Notes under the pieces: model-generated
Databases searched by the model: none
Seen by the model: the letters and a program-made list of their open reading frames with translations, nothing else
What the model was told of the DNA's origin: nothing
Made by a program: the position numbers and the translations under genes
Part shown: positions 23,634 through 32,284 of the stretch, piece by piece
Position numbering within the stretch: position 1 is the stretch's first letter
How the letters are laid out: the number at the start of each line of letters is the position of its first letter
From: Streptomyces sp. NBC_01465
GTDB taxonomy: Bacteria; Actinomycetota; Actinomycetes; Streptomycetales; Streptomycetaceae
Length of the DNA: 64,000 bases
Reading direction: 5' to 3'
Assembly (NCBI RefSeq): GCF_036227325.1
Contig: NZ_CP109467.1
Coordinates: forward strand, 2,852,001 to 2,916,000

Positions 23634-25118
23634 GGTGATCTTGACCCCGTCGATCACCCAGTACCAGTTGTTGCCGCCGGTGTAGCGGAAACGGACCTGG
23701 GCGGTGGTGGCACCGGCCGGGACCTGCAGGGTGATGGTCTCGGTGCGGGACGAGGTGTCCGCCGTGTACGTCTTGACGCCGACCGGGGTCCCGCCGCCGT
23801 ACGAGACGAGGACCTCGCCCTTCTGCGGGGCCTCCTGGCGGTAGAAGGTCGTGTACGTGAGGGTGGCCGCGCGCCCGGCGGTGACCGGGAAGGCGGGGCT
23901 GATCAGGGTCGAGTCGAAGGACCCGGAGAAGGTCTTGTCGGACCACTCGTCGCCGTCGGCCACGGCGAAGACGTTGCGGGCCCGGATGTTGGACTCGCGC
24001 TGCTGGTCGCGCTCGGCCTTGGTCCAGAACTCGTCGGTGGTGAAGGACCAGCCGCGCCACTCGGTCACGCCGCCCGTGCCCATCTTCGTGTTGTCGACGG
24101 ACCACCCCGAGGGCGGGGTGTGGGTGAAGCCGATGACTCCGGCGCCGATGCCCGACTCGTCGACGGGGGCCTGGAGTTGGGGGCGCAGCGCGTCGAACGC
24201 GTCGGGCGTGGGCTGCTGGAGAGGACGGCCGTCGAGACCCCACGCAGGGTCGATCGCGATGCCGAGGTGGGCGAGGGCGGAGGCGGCGACGTCGGGCATC
24301 TTGATGTCGTAGCGGGTCGAACCGGCGCTGATTCCGGCCCCGTTGGCGATGAGGAAGGTCTGGCGCTCCTGCCAGGTGGAGCCGCCGTGGCCGCCCGGGT
24401 CGGTGTGGCCGTGGTCGGCGGTGACGAGGAGGAGCCAGTCCTCATTTGCGTACGAGGCACGGGACTTGACGGCGGCCACGAACTGCCCGACGGACCCGTC
24501 CACGGCATGGATCGCGTCGAGGTACTGCTGGCTGGCGGCACCGTGCTCGTGCCCGGCCTCGTCGACGCCGTCGAGCTGCACGAAGTGCGCGGCGGCGGAG
24601 CCGGAGGCGAGCTGGGTGACGAGGCGGGACGTGGTCCCGGTGTCGTACTCGGCGCTGGGGGTGTTGACGCGGGTGTCGACCTTCGCGGAGAAGACGGTGG
24701 TGGTGATCGGGTTCCAGGAGGCTATCGCGTACGTGCCGAGGGAGGGCTTGGCGGTCTCGATGCGGGTCAGGAAGTCGGGGTACTGGGTGAAGTTGGAGCC
24801 GGTGAAGTTGTTGTCCTTGACGTTGTGCTTGTCCGGCCAGACCCCGGTGATGATCGTCGACCAGCCCGGCCCGGAGAGGGTGGGGGCGAGGGGGTTGGCG
24901 TAGAGCGAACTGGCGGCGGTGAGGCCGCCGGCCATCAGGGCGTCGAGGTGGGGGGCGTCGGCGTCCTTGATTCTCTTCAGCAGGGTGCCGTCGAGGCCGA
25001 TGACCAGGACCTTGGGGGTCTTGGCGGCGGCGCGCGCGACGGAGGCGAGGGGGCCGGCGGCCGCGGCGAGGGCGGCGGCACCGACGAGGAGGGAGCGGCG
25101 GGACAGGCGGGCAGACAC
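23625..25118 (-). CDS. Tat-exported alkaline-phosphatase-superfamily phosphodiesterase
   Basis: A 497-residue secreted enzyme. The GTG start behind CCGGAGGACG opens a Tat signal (SRRSLLVGAAALAAAAGP). The N-terminal domain has the nucleotide pyrophosphatase/phosphodiesterase metal sites: LVIGLDGT, PTLSGPGWSTIITG (Thr/Ser nucleophile region), DGVDEAGHEHG and LLVTADHGHTDPGGHGG. About 180 C-terminal residues form a beta-rich domain. It is the last gene of the phosphonate region and has its own upstream hairpin and operator-like sequence. It may release phosphate or a phosphonate headgroup outside the cell, but this is inferred. Confidence 0.82.
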   Translation of the reverse strand: MSARLSRRSLLVGAAALAAAAGPLASVARAAAKTPKVLVIGLDGTLLKRIKDADAPHLDALMAGGLTAASSLYANPLAPTLSGPGWSTIITGVWPDKHNVKDNNFTGSNFTQYPDFLTRIETAKPSLGTYAIASWNPITTTVFSAKVDTRVNTPSAEYDTGTTSRLVTQLASGSAAAHFVQLDGVDEAGHEHGAASQQYLDAIHAVDGSVGQFVAAVKSRASYANEDWLLLVTADHGHTDPGGHGGSTWQERQTFLIANGAGISAGSTRYDIKMPDVAASALAHLGIAIDPAWGLDGRPLQQPTPDAFDALRPQLQAPVDESGIGAGVIGFTHTPPSGWSVDNTKMGTGGVTEWRGWSFTTDEFWTKAERDQQRESNIRARNVFAVADGDEWSDKTFSGSFDSTLISPAFPVTAGRAATLTYTTFYRQEAPQKGEVLVSYGGGTPVGVKTYTADTSSRTETITLQVPAGATTAQVRFRYTGGNNWYWVIDGVKITAS

Positions 25119-25153
25119 GGTGTCGTCCTCCGGGTGGGGAGTGGGGGGAGGCC

Positions 25154-25188
25154 CACCCAACACCCCTTCGTGCACGGGGTGTTGGGTG
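25154..25188. terminator. Strong hairpin between binding-protein and phosphodiesterase genes
   Basis: A perfect 13-bp stem, CACCCAACACCCC with GGGGTGTTGGGTG, and a 9-base loop. It follows the binding-protein stop by about 70 bp and may end the phosphonate operon or attenuate read-through into the phosphodiesterase gene. No U-tract follows. Confidence 0.6.
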
Positions 25189-25197
25189 AGCCTGGGA

Positions 25198-25209
25198 CTA
25201 GACCCGTTA
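25198..25209. promoter_or_regulatory. CTAGACCCGTTA motif, possible GntR half-site
   Basis: This 12-mer is identical to the left part of the palindrome at 31384-31402 beside the GntR gene. Here only one half is conserved. It lies in front of the phosphodiesterase gene, so both units may share control. Confidence 0.45.
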
Positions 25210-25260
25210 TCTTTCCGCGACAGATCGCCGCGCGCCAGAGAGCGTGCGGTGAACCTTGGA

Positions 25261-26322
25261 TTAGCTGTGCGTGGCGGACTTCCATCCGTCGACGTACGAG
25301 GAGAGGTTCTTGGAGATGTCGGCCCAGTCGGGCTGGAAGATCTCGACGCCGCTCATCAGCTGGGTGAGCGCGGTCGCGTTGGCGTCGGTGGCCTTCACGT
25401 CCGTACGGGAGGTGAAGCCGCCGCCTATGGAGCTGACCTGCTTCTGGGCCTCGGCGGAGAGCATGAAGTCGAGGAGTTTCTTGCCGTTGGCGGTGTGCGG
25501 GGCCTTGTTGACGAGGCCGGCGGCGTACGGGAGGGCGAAGGTGGTGGGCTTGCCGCCCGCCTTGGCCGGGAACCAGATGCCGAGGTTCGGCATGGTCTTC
25601 TGCTGGGCGAAGTTCATCTGCACGTCACCGTTGGCGACGAGGATCTCGCCCTTGTCGACCTTGGGGGCGAGCTTGCCGGTGGAGGCGGAGGGGCCGACGT
25701 TGTTGGACTGGAGCTTGCCCAGGTAGGTCAGGGCGGCGTCCTTCCCACCGAAGTCGTGCATGGCCTTGATGAGGACGGCGGTGCCGTCGCCCGCGACGCC
25801 GGGGGTGGAGTACTGGAGCTTGTTCTTGTACGTCGGGCCGGTCAGCTCGTCCCAGGTGGTGGGGGCGGTCTTCAGCTCCTTCTTGTTGTAGATGAAGCCG
25901 AAGTAGTTGTTGACGACGGAGGTCCACTTGCCGTCGGCGGCCTTGCTGGCGGCGTCGACGTTCTCGGAGCCGGCGGGCTTGTAGGCCTGCAACAGCCCCT
26001 TCTCGTCGGCCTGCTGAATGAAGGGCGGGAGGGTGACGATGACGTCTGCCTGGGTGTTGGACTTCTCGCGGACGGCGCGCTGCACCATCTCGCCGGAGCC
26101 GCCCTCGACGTACTTGACCTTGATGCCGGTCTTGGCGGTGAAGTCCTTGAACACCTGGTCGTACCAGCCGTCGTTGTTCTCGCCCTTGAGGCCGTCGGCG
26201 CTGTAGACGGTGACTTCCTTGGCATCGGAGGCACCGGCGGAGCCGCCGCAGGCGGTGAGGGAGCCGGCGAGGACGAGGGAGCCGGCGAGGGCGGCGATCG
26301 GCCTGATGTGGTTGCTGCGCAT
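25261..26322 (-). CDS. Phosphonate (2-aminoethylphosphonate-type) ABC binding lipoprotein
   Basis: A 353-residue family 1/6-like binding protein. The lipobox is LAGSLTAC at residue 25. Landmarks are VTVYSADGLKGE at the mature start, FTAKTGIKVKYVEGGSGEMVQR, and YSTPGVAGDGTAVLIKAMHDFGG, which match binding proteins of 2-aminoethylphosphonate importers (PhnS-like, iron/thiamine-binding fold). It is the last gene of the leftward ABC operon. The phosphonate specificity rests on the adjacent phosphonatase-like and FAD enzymes. Confidence 0.8.
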   Translation of the reverse strand: MRSNHIRPIAALAGSLVLAGSLTACGGSAGASDAKEVTVYSADGLKGENNDGWYDQVFKDFTAKTGIKVKYVEGGSGEMVQRAVREKSNTQADVIVTLPPFIQQADEKGLLQAYKPAGSENVDAASKAADGKWTSVVNNYFGFIYNKKELKTAPTTWDELTGPTYKNKLQYSTPGVAGDGTAVLIKAMHDFGGKDAALTYLGKLQSNNVGPSASTGKLAPKVDKGEILVANGDVQMNFAQQKTMPNLGIWFPAKAGGKPTTFALPYAAGLVNKAPHTANGKKLLDFMLSAEAQKQVSSIGGGFTSRTDVKATDANATALTQLMSGVEIFQPDWADISKNLSSYVDGWKSATHS

Positions 26323-26354
26323 GGCGTGGTTCTTCTCCTGAAGTTGTTGTCTGG

Positions 26355-27152
26355 TCAGCGGAAGGAAGCGCGGTTACGGATCCGGGAGACGGCGAACAGC
26401 ACGAGGAGCGTCGCCCCCATGAGGACCACCGCGACGGCCGCACCGGTGAAGAGGGATCCGCGGTCGGTGGCCGCGAAGATCTGGACCGGAAGAGGTGTCC
26501 AGTCCGGCGGGTAGAGCATCATCGTGGCGCTCAACTCGCCCATGGACAGGGCGAAGCAGAGCCCGGCGGCCGCCGTGAGGGAGGGCAGGAGAAGCGGTAG
26601 CTTCACGCGCCACAGGACGTACGAGGGCCTGGCCCCGAGGGAGGCCGCGGCCTGCTCGTACATCGGATCCAGACGCAGGATGGCGGCCGAAACCGACTGG
26701 TAGGCGAACGCCGTGACAAGAATGGTGTGCGCGAGGATGACGATGGTGGAGGTGCCGTTGAGGATGACGGGCGGCTTGCTGAAGGCGACCAGCACGGAGA
26801 GCCCGACGACGACGGACGGCACGGCGACGGGCAGCATGAACAGCCCGTCGAGCACGCGGCGCCCGCGCTTCTTGAGCGCGGCGGCGGCGAGGGCGGCCCA
26901 TGTCCCGACGGTGAGCGCGAGAAGGCTGGCGCTGAGGGCGGTGACGAGGCTGGTGGTCAGGGCCTGGAGGGAGTCTCCGCGTACGGCGGAGGAGTAGTGC
27001 TCCCCGGTGAACCCGGAGGGAAAGGCCCCGGACCAGTGCCCGGCGAACGAGGCGGCGAGGATGACGAGGAGGGGAAGGGCGAAGAGGGGGACGAAGAGAA
27101 GCCCGAAGACTCCCCAGGTCGTCCACTTGCCCGTACGGCTATGCACCAACAC
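26355..27152 (-). CDS. Phosphonate ABC transporter permease (second)
   Basis: A 265-residue permease with six predicted helices. The EAA docking loop reads YEQAAASLGARPSYVLWRVKLP. The GTG start overlaps the last 14 bases of the first permease gene, so translation is coupled. It closely resembles the PhnV-type subunit of 2-aminoethylphosphonate importers. Confidence 0.8.
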   Translation of the reverse strand: MLVHSRTGKWTTWGVFGLLFVPLFALPLLVILAASFAGHWSGAFPSGFTGEHYSSAVRGDSLQALTTSLVTALSASLLALTVGTWAALAAAALKKRGRRVLDGLFMLPVAVPSVVVGLSVLVAFSKPPVILNGTSTIVILAHTILVTAFAYQSVSAAILRLDPMYEQAAASLGARPSYVLWRVKLPLLLPSLTAAAGLCFALSMGELSATMMLYPPDWTPLPVQIFAATDRGSLFTGAAVAVVLMGATLLVLFAVSRIRNRASFR

Positions 27153-28422
27153 GGCGGCTCACCACCCGGTAGATCGAGTAAAGCCCCACGGAGATCGCGA
27201 CGTTGACGACGGCGACGACGCAGGCGGCGGGATAGTCGGACTCGAGGATGGCTTTCGAGTAGACGAGCATCGGGAGGGTGTTGACGCCCTTGGCCCCGGT
27301 GAAGAGGACGATCCCGAACTCGTTGAGGCACATGACGAGGACGAGGCTGCCGCCGGCGGCGAGGGCGGGCAGCGCCTCGGGCAGGATGACGCGCCGCACG
27401 ATGCGGGCGGGCCCGGCGCCGAGGGAGGACGCGACTTCCAGCTGCGAGGTGTCGAGCTGGGAGAAGGCGGCGAGGAGGGGCCGCATGACGAAGGGCGTGA
27501 AGTAGGTGATCTCCGCGAGGAGCACGCCCCAGGGGGTGGTGAGGAACTGGAAGGGCCCGCTGTGGGCACCGGTGGCACCGGTCCAGACGCCGTTGGCCAT
27601 GCCGACGGTGCCGTAGATGAACAGCAGCGCGAGCGTGATGAGGAAGGAGGGAAAGGAGAGGAAGACGTCGATGAACTTGGCGACGGCTTTCCCGCCGGGG
27701 AAGGGGACGAAGGAGATGACGAGGGCGAGAAAGAACCCGAGGACGAGACACCCGACGGTGGCGCCGACGGCGAGCCAGACGGTGGTGCCGAGGGCGTCGC
27801 GGAAGGCGTCGGAGGCGAAGACGGTGCGGTAGGGGGAGAGGGAGGTGCCGCCGGTGTCGGGAGAGAAGGACTGCTGGACGACGAGGGCGAGCGGATAGAG
27901 GAAGACGAGCGCGAGGACGAGGACGGGCGGCAGGGCCCAGACCCAGTGGGGCAGGGTGCGGGGATGGGCGGCTGGGTTCGGCTGTTCACGACCCGGAACG
28001 ATCCCGGGTCCTGAAGGCCGATCGGAGTCGGCGTCAACCGACCCCTTCGCGGCGCGATCAGCACCGGCCTGAGCCGGAACGGCCGAGCCGTCCGCGCCGG
28101 CGAAGCCGGTCGTGGCAGAACCCGCAGCCGCCGACGGCGAGCTACCCCCCACAGGGGAACCCGCACCTTCCCCACCTCCTGCACGGGCGGTGCGGGTGGG
28201 AACCCCCCGGCCGGAGGCCGGACCCAGGCCGTCCGACTCACTCCCGGCCGCACCGGGCAGAGCCGCACGCGACCCCACACCCGCACCCGCCGACGGCGAG
28301 CCACCCCGCACAGGGGAACCCGTACCTTCCCCACCTCCTGCACGGGCGGTGCGGGTGGGAACCCCCAGGGGACCCACCCCCGACGGAGCCGCACCCACCG
28401 CGCCACCATCACGCTCAGACAT
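27139..28422 (-). CDS. Phosphonate ABC transporter permease (first), with repeat-built N-terminal extension
   Basis: A 427-residue product from the ATG at 28422, which overlaps the ATPase stop by 8 bases. The permease proper begins near residue 145 (HWVWALPPVLVLALVFLYPL) and carries the EAA loop LEVASSLGAGPARIVRRVILP. In front lies an unusual Gly/Ala/Ser/Pro-rich extension of about 140 residues with two copies of VPTRTARAGGGEG...GSPV. These come from a 79-bp direct DNA repeat. I found no ATG or GTG closer to the first helix that is clearly better, so the extension may be translated, but this is uncertain. Confidence 0.75.
   Translation of the reverse strand: MSERDGGAVGAAPSGVGPLGVPTRTARAGGGEGTGSPVRGGSPSAGAGVGSRAALPGAAGSESDGLGPASGRGVPTRTARAGGGEGAGSPVGGSSPSAAAGSATTGFAGADGSAVPAQAGADRAAKGSVDADSDRPSGPGIVPGREQPNPAAHPRTLPHWVWALPPVLVLALVFLYPLALVVQQSFSPDTGGTSLSPYRTVFASDAFRDALGTTVWLAVGATVGCLVLGFFLALVISFVPFPGGKAVAKFIDVFLSFPSFLITLALLFIYGTVGMANGVWTGATGAHSGPFQFLTTPWGVLLAEITYFTPFVMRPLLAAFSQLDTSQLEVASSLGAGPARIVRRVILPEALPALAAGGSLVLVMCLNEFGIVLFTGAKGVNTLPMLVYSKAILESDYPAACVVAVVNVAISVGLYSIYRVVSRRVGA
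28128..28365. repeat. Two 79-bp direct repeats within the permease N-terminus
   Basis: Copy 1 at 28128-28206 and copy 2 at 28287-28365 share nearly every base. Each includes CCGCCGACGGCGAG, CACAGGGGAACCCG and CACCTCCTGCACGGGCGGTG. Their offset is 159 bp, a multiple of three, so the frame is kept. The DNA is conserved in wobble positions too, which suggests recent insertion or duplication of a repeat rather than protein selection. Confidence 0.75.
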
Positions 28423-29482
28423 CGGAGACCCCCGCCCCCGCCGGCAGCAACACCGCATCGTCCGCGGCGAAATGCAGCGTCACCAAATCACCCAGCCCCG
28501 GCGTCACCCGCAACTCCCGCACGTCCGCCTTCACCCGATGGCCGTCGACATCCACGAACAGCCGGTGCGTAGACCCCCGCCACTGCACCTCCGTGACCTT
28601 CCCGTGCAGCGCGTTCGGGCCATCGCCCAGACCCACCAGGTGCGGCCGTACGCACAGAGTCGCCGAAGCCCCGACAGAAGCCCCACCCCCCGTAGCGACA
28701 GCCAGCTCCGTCTCCCCGAAGGAGACAGACCCCGAACCCGGCCCCACCACCACCGGCAGCAAATTCGCATTGCCCACGAACGAAGCCGTGAACTCCGTCC
28801 GAGGCCGCCGATAAAGCTCCTGCGGCGTCCCGCAGTCCCGCAGCCGCGCCCGGTCCATGACCGCGATCCGGTCCGCCAACGTCAGCGCCTCGACCTGGTC
28901 ATGAGTGACGTACAAGATAGAAACGTCCGGCAACTCCCGGTGCAGCCGCGCCAGTTCAGCCAGCATCCCCGACCGAAGCTGCGCGTCCAGCGCCGACAGC
29001 GGCTCATCCAGCAGCAGCACCCCCGGCCGAATGGCCAGCGCCCGCGCGATCGCGACCCGCTGCTGCTGCCCGCCCGAGAGCTCCCGCGGATACCGGGCCG
29101 CGTAGGCCCCCATCCCGGTCATCTCCAGCGCCTCGGCCACGCGCCCCGCGATCTCTCCCCGCGCAACCTTCTGCGCCCGCAGCCCAAAAGCCACGTTCTC
29201 GGCGACCTTCATATGGGGAAACAGCGCGTACTGCTGCACGACCATCCCGATCCCCCGCCGATGCGGCGGCAGAGCAGTGACGTCCCGCCCCCCGATCAGC
29301 ACCCGCCCGGACACCGGCCGTACGAATCCCGCGACGGCCCGCAGCGCCGTCGTCTTCCCGGACCCCGAAGGGCCGAGCAGCGCCATGACCTCCCCGGGCT
29401 CGACCACCAGGTCCAGCGCGTCAAGAACCACGTTCTTCCCGTACGCGACCGAGACCGACTCGAACCGAATCCCGCTGCTCAC
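28415..29482 (-). CDS. Phosphonate ABC transporter ATP-binding protein
   Basis: A 355-residue ATPase of the PotA/PhnT group. Walker A is GPSGSGKTT, Q-loop VVQQYALFPHM, signature LSGGQQQRV, Walker B LLLDEPLSALD, switch VTHDQ. A C-terminal TOBE-like domain starts around FVGNANLLPVVV. The GTG start overlaps the phosphonatase stop (GTGA). It energises the two permeases downstream. Confidence 0.88.
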   Translation of the reverse strand: MSSGIRFESVSVAYGKNVVLDALDLVVEPGEVMALLGPSGSGKTTALRAVAGFVRPVSGRVLIGGRDVTALPPHRRGIGMVVQQYALFPHMKVAENVAFGLRAQKVARGEIAGRVAEALEMTGMGAYAARYPRELSGGQQQRVAIARALAIRPGVLLLDEPLSALDAQLRSGMLAELARLHRELPDVSILYVTHDQVEALTLADRIAVMDRARLRDCGTPQELYRRPRTEFTASFVGNANLLPVVVGPGSGSVSFGETELAVATGGGASVGASATLCVRPHLVGLGDGPNALHGKVTEVQWRGSTHRLFVDVDGHRVKADVRELRVTPGLGDLVTLHFAADDAVLLPAGAGVSDV

Positions 29483-30168
29483 GACGCCCGCTCCAACTCA
29501 CCCAAGAGCCCCGGGAGTTCAGCAACGGACCCGAGCACGAACCCGGCCCCGTTCTCCACGAGCTGCGCCTTGCCATGAGCCCCGGTGAGCACCCCCGCCA
29601 CCACACCGGCCCCCGCCCGCACACCACTCACCATGTCGTACGAGGTGTCCCCGGCCACAACGACCTCCCGCACGCCGTCCGCAACCCCCGCCCGCAGAAA
29701 CGCGGCAAGCACCATGTCCGGGTACGGCCGCCCCCGGCCCCCCGCATCCGCCGGGCAGAGCGTGAAGTCCGCGAGGTCCTCCCACCCGAGCGCCGTGAGG
29801 ATCGCGTCCTGGGTGACCCGCGCGAACCCCGTACTCAGTACGACAACCCGCCCCTCCCCTCGCAGTTGCTCAATCGCTTCCCGGGCCCCGTCCACCGGCG
29901 CGATGAGCCCGGCCGAGACCCGCTCCCCGTACGCCGCCTCAAAAGCGGAGTTGGCGGTCCGCGCCAGCCCCTCGTCACCCCCGAAGAGGTGCCGGAAGAC
30001 GGATATCTTCGACTCGCCCATCGTGGCGCGCACGTACCCGATCATCGATTCCGGATCGGCGCCCATGGTCCGCGCCGCAGCAGCGAACGACTCCTCGACG
30101 AGTCCACCGTCGGCAACGGTCGTCCCGGCCATGTCGAGCACGACCAGCTTGTGAATACCTGCACTCAT
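29479..30168 (-). CDS. Phosphonatase-like HAD hydrolase
   Basis: A 229-residue HAD enzyme that resembles phosphonoacetaldehyde hydrolase (PhnX) and the TIGR03351 family. Motif I is LVVLDMAGTTVADGG with Asp12 as nucleophile. The cap has TMGESKISVF, where Lys54 is at the position expected for the Schiff-base lysine of phosphonatases. Motif II is VVLSTGFAR, motif IV VVAGDTSYDMVSG. It starts 14 bp after the FAD-oxidoreductase gene and overlaps the ATPase gene. It should cleave the C-P bond of an aldehyde made by the oxidoreductase. Substrate is inferred. Confidence 0.83.
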   Translation of the reverse strand: MSAGIHKLVVLDMAGTTVADGGLVEESFAAAARTMGADPESMIGYVRATMGESKISVFRHLFGGDEGLARTANSAFEAAYGERVSAGLIAPVDGAREAIEQLRGEGRVVVLSTGFARVTQDAILTALGWEDLADFTLCPADAGGRGRPYPDMVLAAFLRAGVADGVREVVVAGDTSYDMVSGVRAGAGVVAGVLTGAHGKAQLVENGAGFVLGSVAELPGLLGELERAS

Positions 30169-30182
30169 CCCCAGCAACTCCC

Positions 30183-31304
30183 TTACCAGCCCAGCTCGTT
30201 GGCAGTGGTCTCTCCGATGGCGGGCGAGCAGGTCATCCCGCGCCCACCGGGCCCGGTCACCAGCCACACCCCGTCGCGGACCTGCTCCCGGTGAACAACG
30301 CGCGTCGTGTCGGTGCACTGCGCGTACACCCCGGCCCACCGGTGCCGGATCTTCGGCAGCGGCCGCCCCAGGAACCCTTCCGCCACCCGCGCGACGTGCG
30401 CGTACGGCTCTTCCCGCACGTCGAAGGCGAAGGGGTGCTCGTACTCATGGGTGTCGCCGATGGTCAGCCCGCCGTCGCGCCGCTGCACCATCAGCAGCTG
30501 CATCTTGTGCTCGGCAGCCACCGGATCCTGCGCCTGCCCGGCATTCAGCGCGTCCAGCGCTTCTCCCGCGTACGCCGGGTAGTACCGGAAGGAGTCCGCA
30601 TCAGCCACAGAAGTAGTGAGCGTCTCCCCCAGCGGCTCGGTCTGCATCATCTGCAGCCGCACCCGCCGCACAGGCAGCTCCGGCGCGAGCTCACGCACCA
30701 GCCCACCCAGCCAGGCCCCGGTGCACAGCACGACAACATCCCCGGCATGAACGTCCCCGTGGTCGTCACGCACGGCACGCTCGCCCACGACCTCCCGGAC
30801 CTCACGCCCGCCGAGATACGTGTACCGACCGGACGCCAACAGCGCCTTCTTCAGCTCCAGTTGAGCAACCCGAGGCTCCACAGCGGCATCGCGCTCGCAC
30901 CACAGCGCAGCCTCAAAATCACCCCGCAGCGCCGGATTGATCTCCCGCGCCTCAGCAGCGCTCACCACCCGATACCCGCGCGCCTCCGCATCACCCCGCT
31001 TCAACGCGGCCTCGGCGACGGCGAGTTCGAGTTCTCCCCGTACGGGAGTGAGCGACCCGTTGGCCCGGAAGCCGAGCCCCGGCACCCGCTCCCCGATCTC
31101 CTCCCACAGCACCCGGGCCCGCAGGGCGGTCTCGAGCTCCTCGCCCCCGGCGCGCCCGCTGACCCACACCTGCCCGAAGTTACGGAGGGATGCTCCCCGC
31201 GCCTCGCTCTCGCGCTCGATCTGTACGACCTCGTGGCCGCGTTCCACTGCGTGCCAGGCGTGCATGGTTCCCACGACGCCGGCTCCAACGACTATGACTC
31301 TCAC
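30183..31304 (-). CDS. FAD-dependent oxidoreductase of phosphonate clusters (TIGR03364-like)
   Basis: A 373-residue DAO-type flavoprotein. The dinucleotide fold opens directly at the start (VRVIVVGAGVVGTMHAWHAV) and a second FAD contact lies in WLVTGPGGRGMTCSPAIG. The GTG at 31304 is chosen because GAGGAG is about 10 bases away and the fold begins at once; another GTG lies three codons upstream. This family is known to travel with phosphonatase-like HAD enzymes and is proposed to oxidise an aminoethylphosphonate or derivative to the aldehyde. No transaminase PhnW is present here, which fits that role. Confidence 0.82.
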   Translation of the reverse strand: MRVIVVGAGVVGTMHAWHAVERGHEVVQIERESEARGASLRNFGQVWVSGRAGGEELETALRARVLWEEIGERVPGLGFRANGSLTPVRGELELAVAEAALKRGDAEARGYRVVSAAEAREINPALRGDFEAALWCERDAAVEPRVAQLELKKALLASGRYTYLGGREVREVVGERAVRDDHGDVHAGDVVVLCTGAWLGGLVRELAPELPVRRVRLQMMQTEPLGETLTTSVADADSFRYYPAYAGEALDALNAGQAQDPVAAEHKMQLLMVQRRDGGLTIGDTHEYEHPFAFDVREEPYAHVARVAEGFLGRPLPKIRHRWAGVYAQCTDTTRVVHREQVRDGVWLVTGPGGRGMTCSPAIGETTANELGW

Positions 31305-31383
31305 GGCGGACACGCTCCTCGGGGGGAGTGACCCGCTGCCGACCTCTCGGCAACGGCACGGTGAACAGCCCCCCAAGGCTGGC

Positions 31384-31402
31384 CTAGACCCGTTACGAGT
31401 CT
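31384..31402. promoter_or_regulatory. Operator candidate for the GntR regulator
   Basis: AGACCCGTTACGAGTCT (31386-31402) is a 17-bp palindrome in which seven of eight base pairs match. It lies just after the gntR stop and about 80 bp before the FAD-oxidoreductase start. The first 12 bases of the site (CTAGACCCGTTA) recur at 25198. Confidence 0.6.
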
Positions 31403-31403
31403 G

Positions 31404-32168
31404 TTATCGGCGTGTACCGAGACGCGTCGTGAAGCTGAACCGGTCCCCCCGGAACAGCGTCCGCACCCGCTCCAGCGGCAGCCCGCCCGTGTCCCGCGAC
31501 AGCCGGTGGATCAGGAGCATCGGCAGCGCGGGCGGCGTCCCGATGAGCAGCGCCTCGCGCGGGGTCGCCAGTACGGTCTCGATCCGCTCGTCCGCGGTCC
31601 CGAAGCCGATGCCGAGCCTCTCCCGCAGATACGAGTAGAAGGACGAGTCCGGCTCGAAGTCCACGTCCAGCCGGGGCGCCCGCGCCACCGCGATGTACGT
31701 GCTCTCGAGCCCCACCCGCTCGTCGTCCGCGAGCAGCACCCGCTCCAGGTGCCAGACCTCCTCGCCCCGCGCGAACCCCATCTCGGCGGCGAGCGCCTGC
31801 GGGCAGGGGAAGCGGTCGAGCGAGATCAGATGGCGCCCGGGCCGCCGCCCCTGCCGCCGTACGCCTTCGGTGTAGCTCGCCAGCGACAGCGGCTGCTCCA
31901 GCTTGGGCCCGGCCACCACCGTGCCGCGCCCCTGCCTCCGCAGCCGCCCCTCCAGGAGGAGTTCACGCAGCGCCTGCCGTACGGTCTCGCGCGAGACCTC
32001 GTAGCGCAGGGCGAGATCGCGCTCGGTGGGCAGCAGTCCGCCCTCGCCCAACTCGTCGATCAGCAGCGCGATTTGGGCCTTGACCGCGTAGTACTTGGGA
32101 ATGCGGCCGTGCTCCGGGATGCCGGAGCGGACGGGTGCGCCAGGTGCCTGGTCATTCGGGTAGTCCAC
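31404..32168 (-). CDS. GntR/UTRA-family regulator of the phosphonate cluster
   Basis: A 254-residue HutC-type regulator starting at GTG. The winged-helix part has LLPTERDLALRYEVSRETVR and LLLEGRLRRQGRGTVVAGP. The UTRA effector domain runs from about residue 95 to the end (EVWHLERVLLADDERVGLESTYI). It is the first gene of the leftward cluster, so it may autoregulate. The ligand is probably an aminophosphonate or its aldehyde, which is inference from position. Confidence 0.87.
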   Translation of the reverse strand: MDYPNDQAPGAPVRSGIPEHGRIPKYYAVKAQIALLIDELGEGGLLPTERDLALRYEVSRETVRQALRELLLEGRLRRQGRGTVVAGPKLEQPLSLASYTEGVRRQGRRPGRHLISLDRFPCPQALAAEMGFARGEEVWHLERVLLADDERVGLESTYIAVARAPRLDVDFEPDSSFYSYLRERLGIGFGTADERIETVLATPREALLIGTPPALPMLLIHRLSRDTGGLPLERVRTLFRGDRFSFTTRLGTRR

Positions 32169-32284
32169 GCCGGGATGTTCTCATCCGAACCTGAACGGCC
32201 CCGCACACAGCGGCGCCCGCGCCACCGGTACTGCTCGGCTGGGGCGACGCGGGCACTGCTTCCGGAGCGTGGTGGGCCGGCTGG

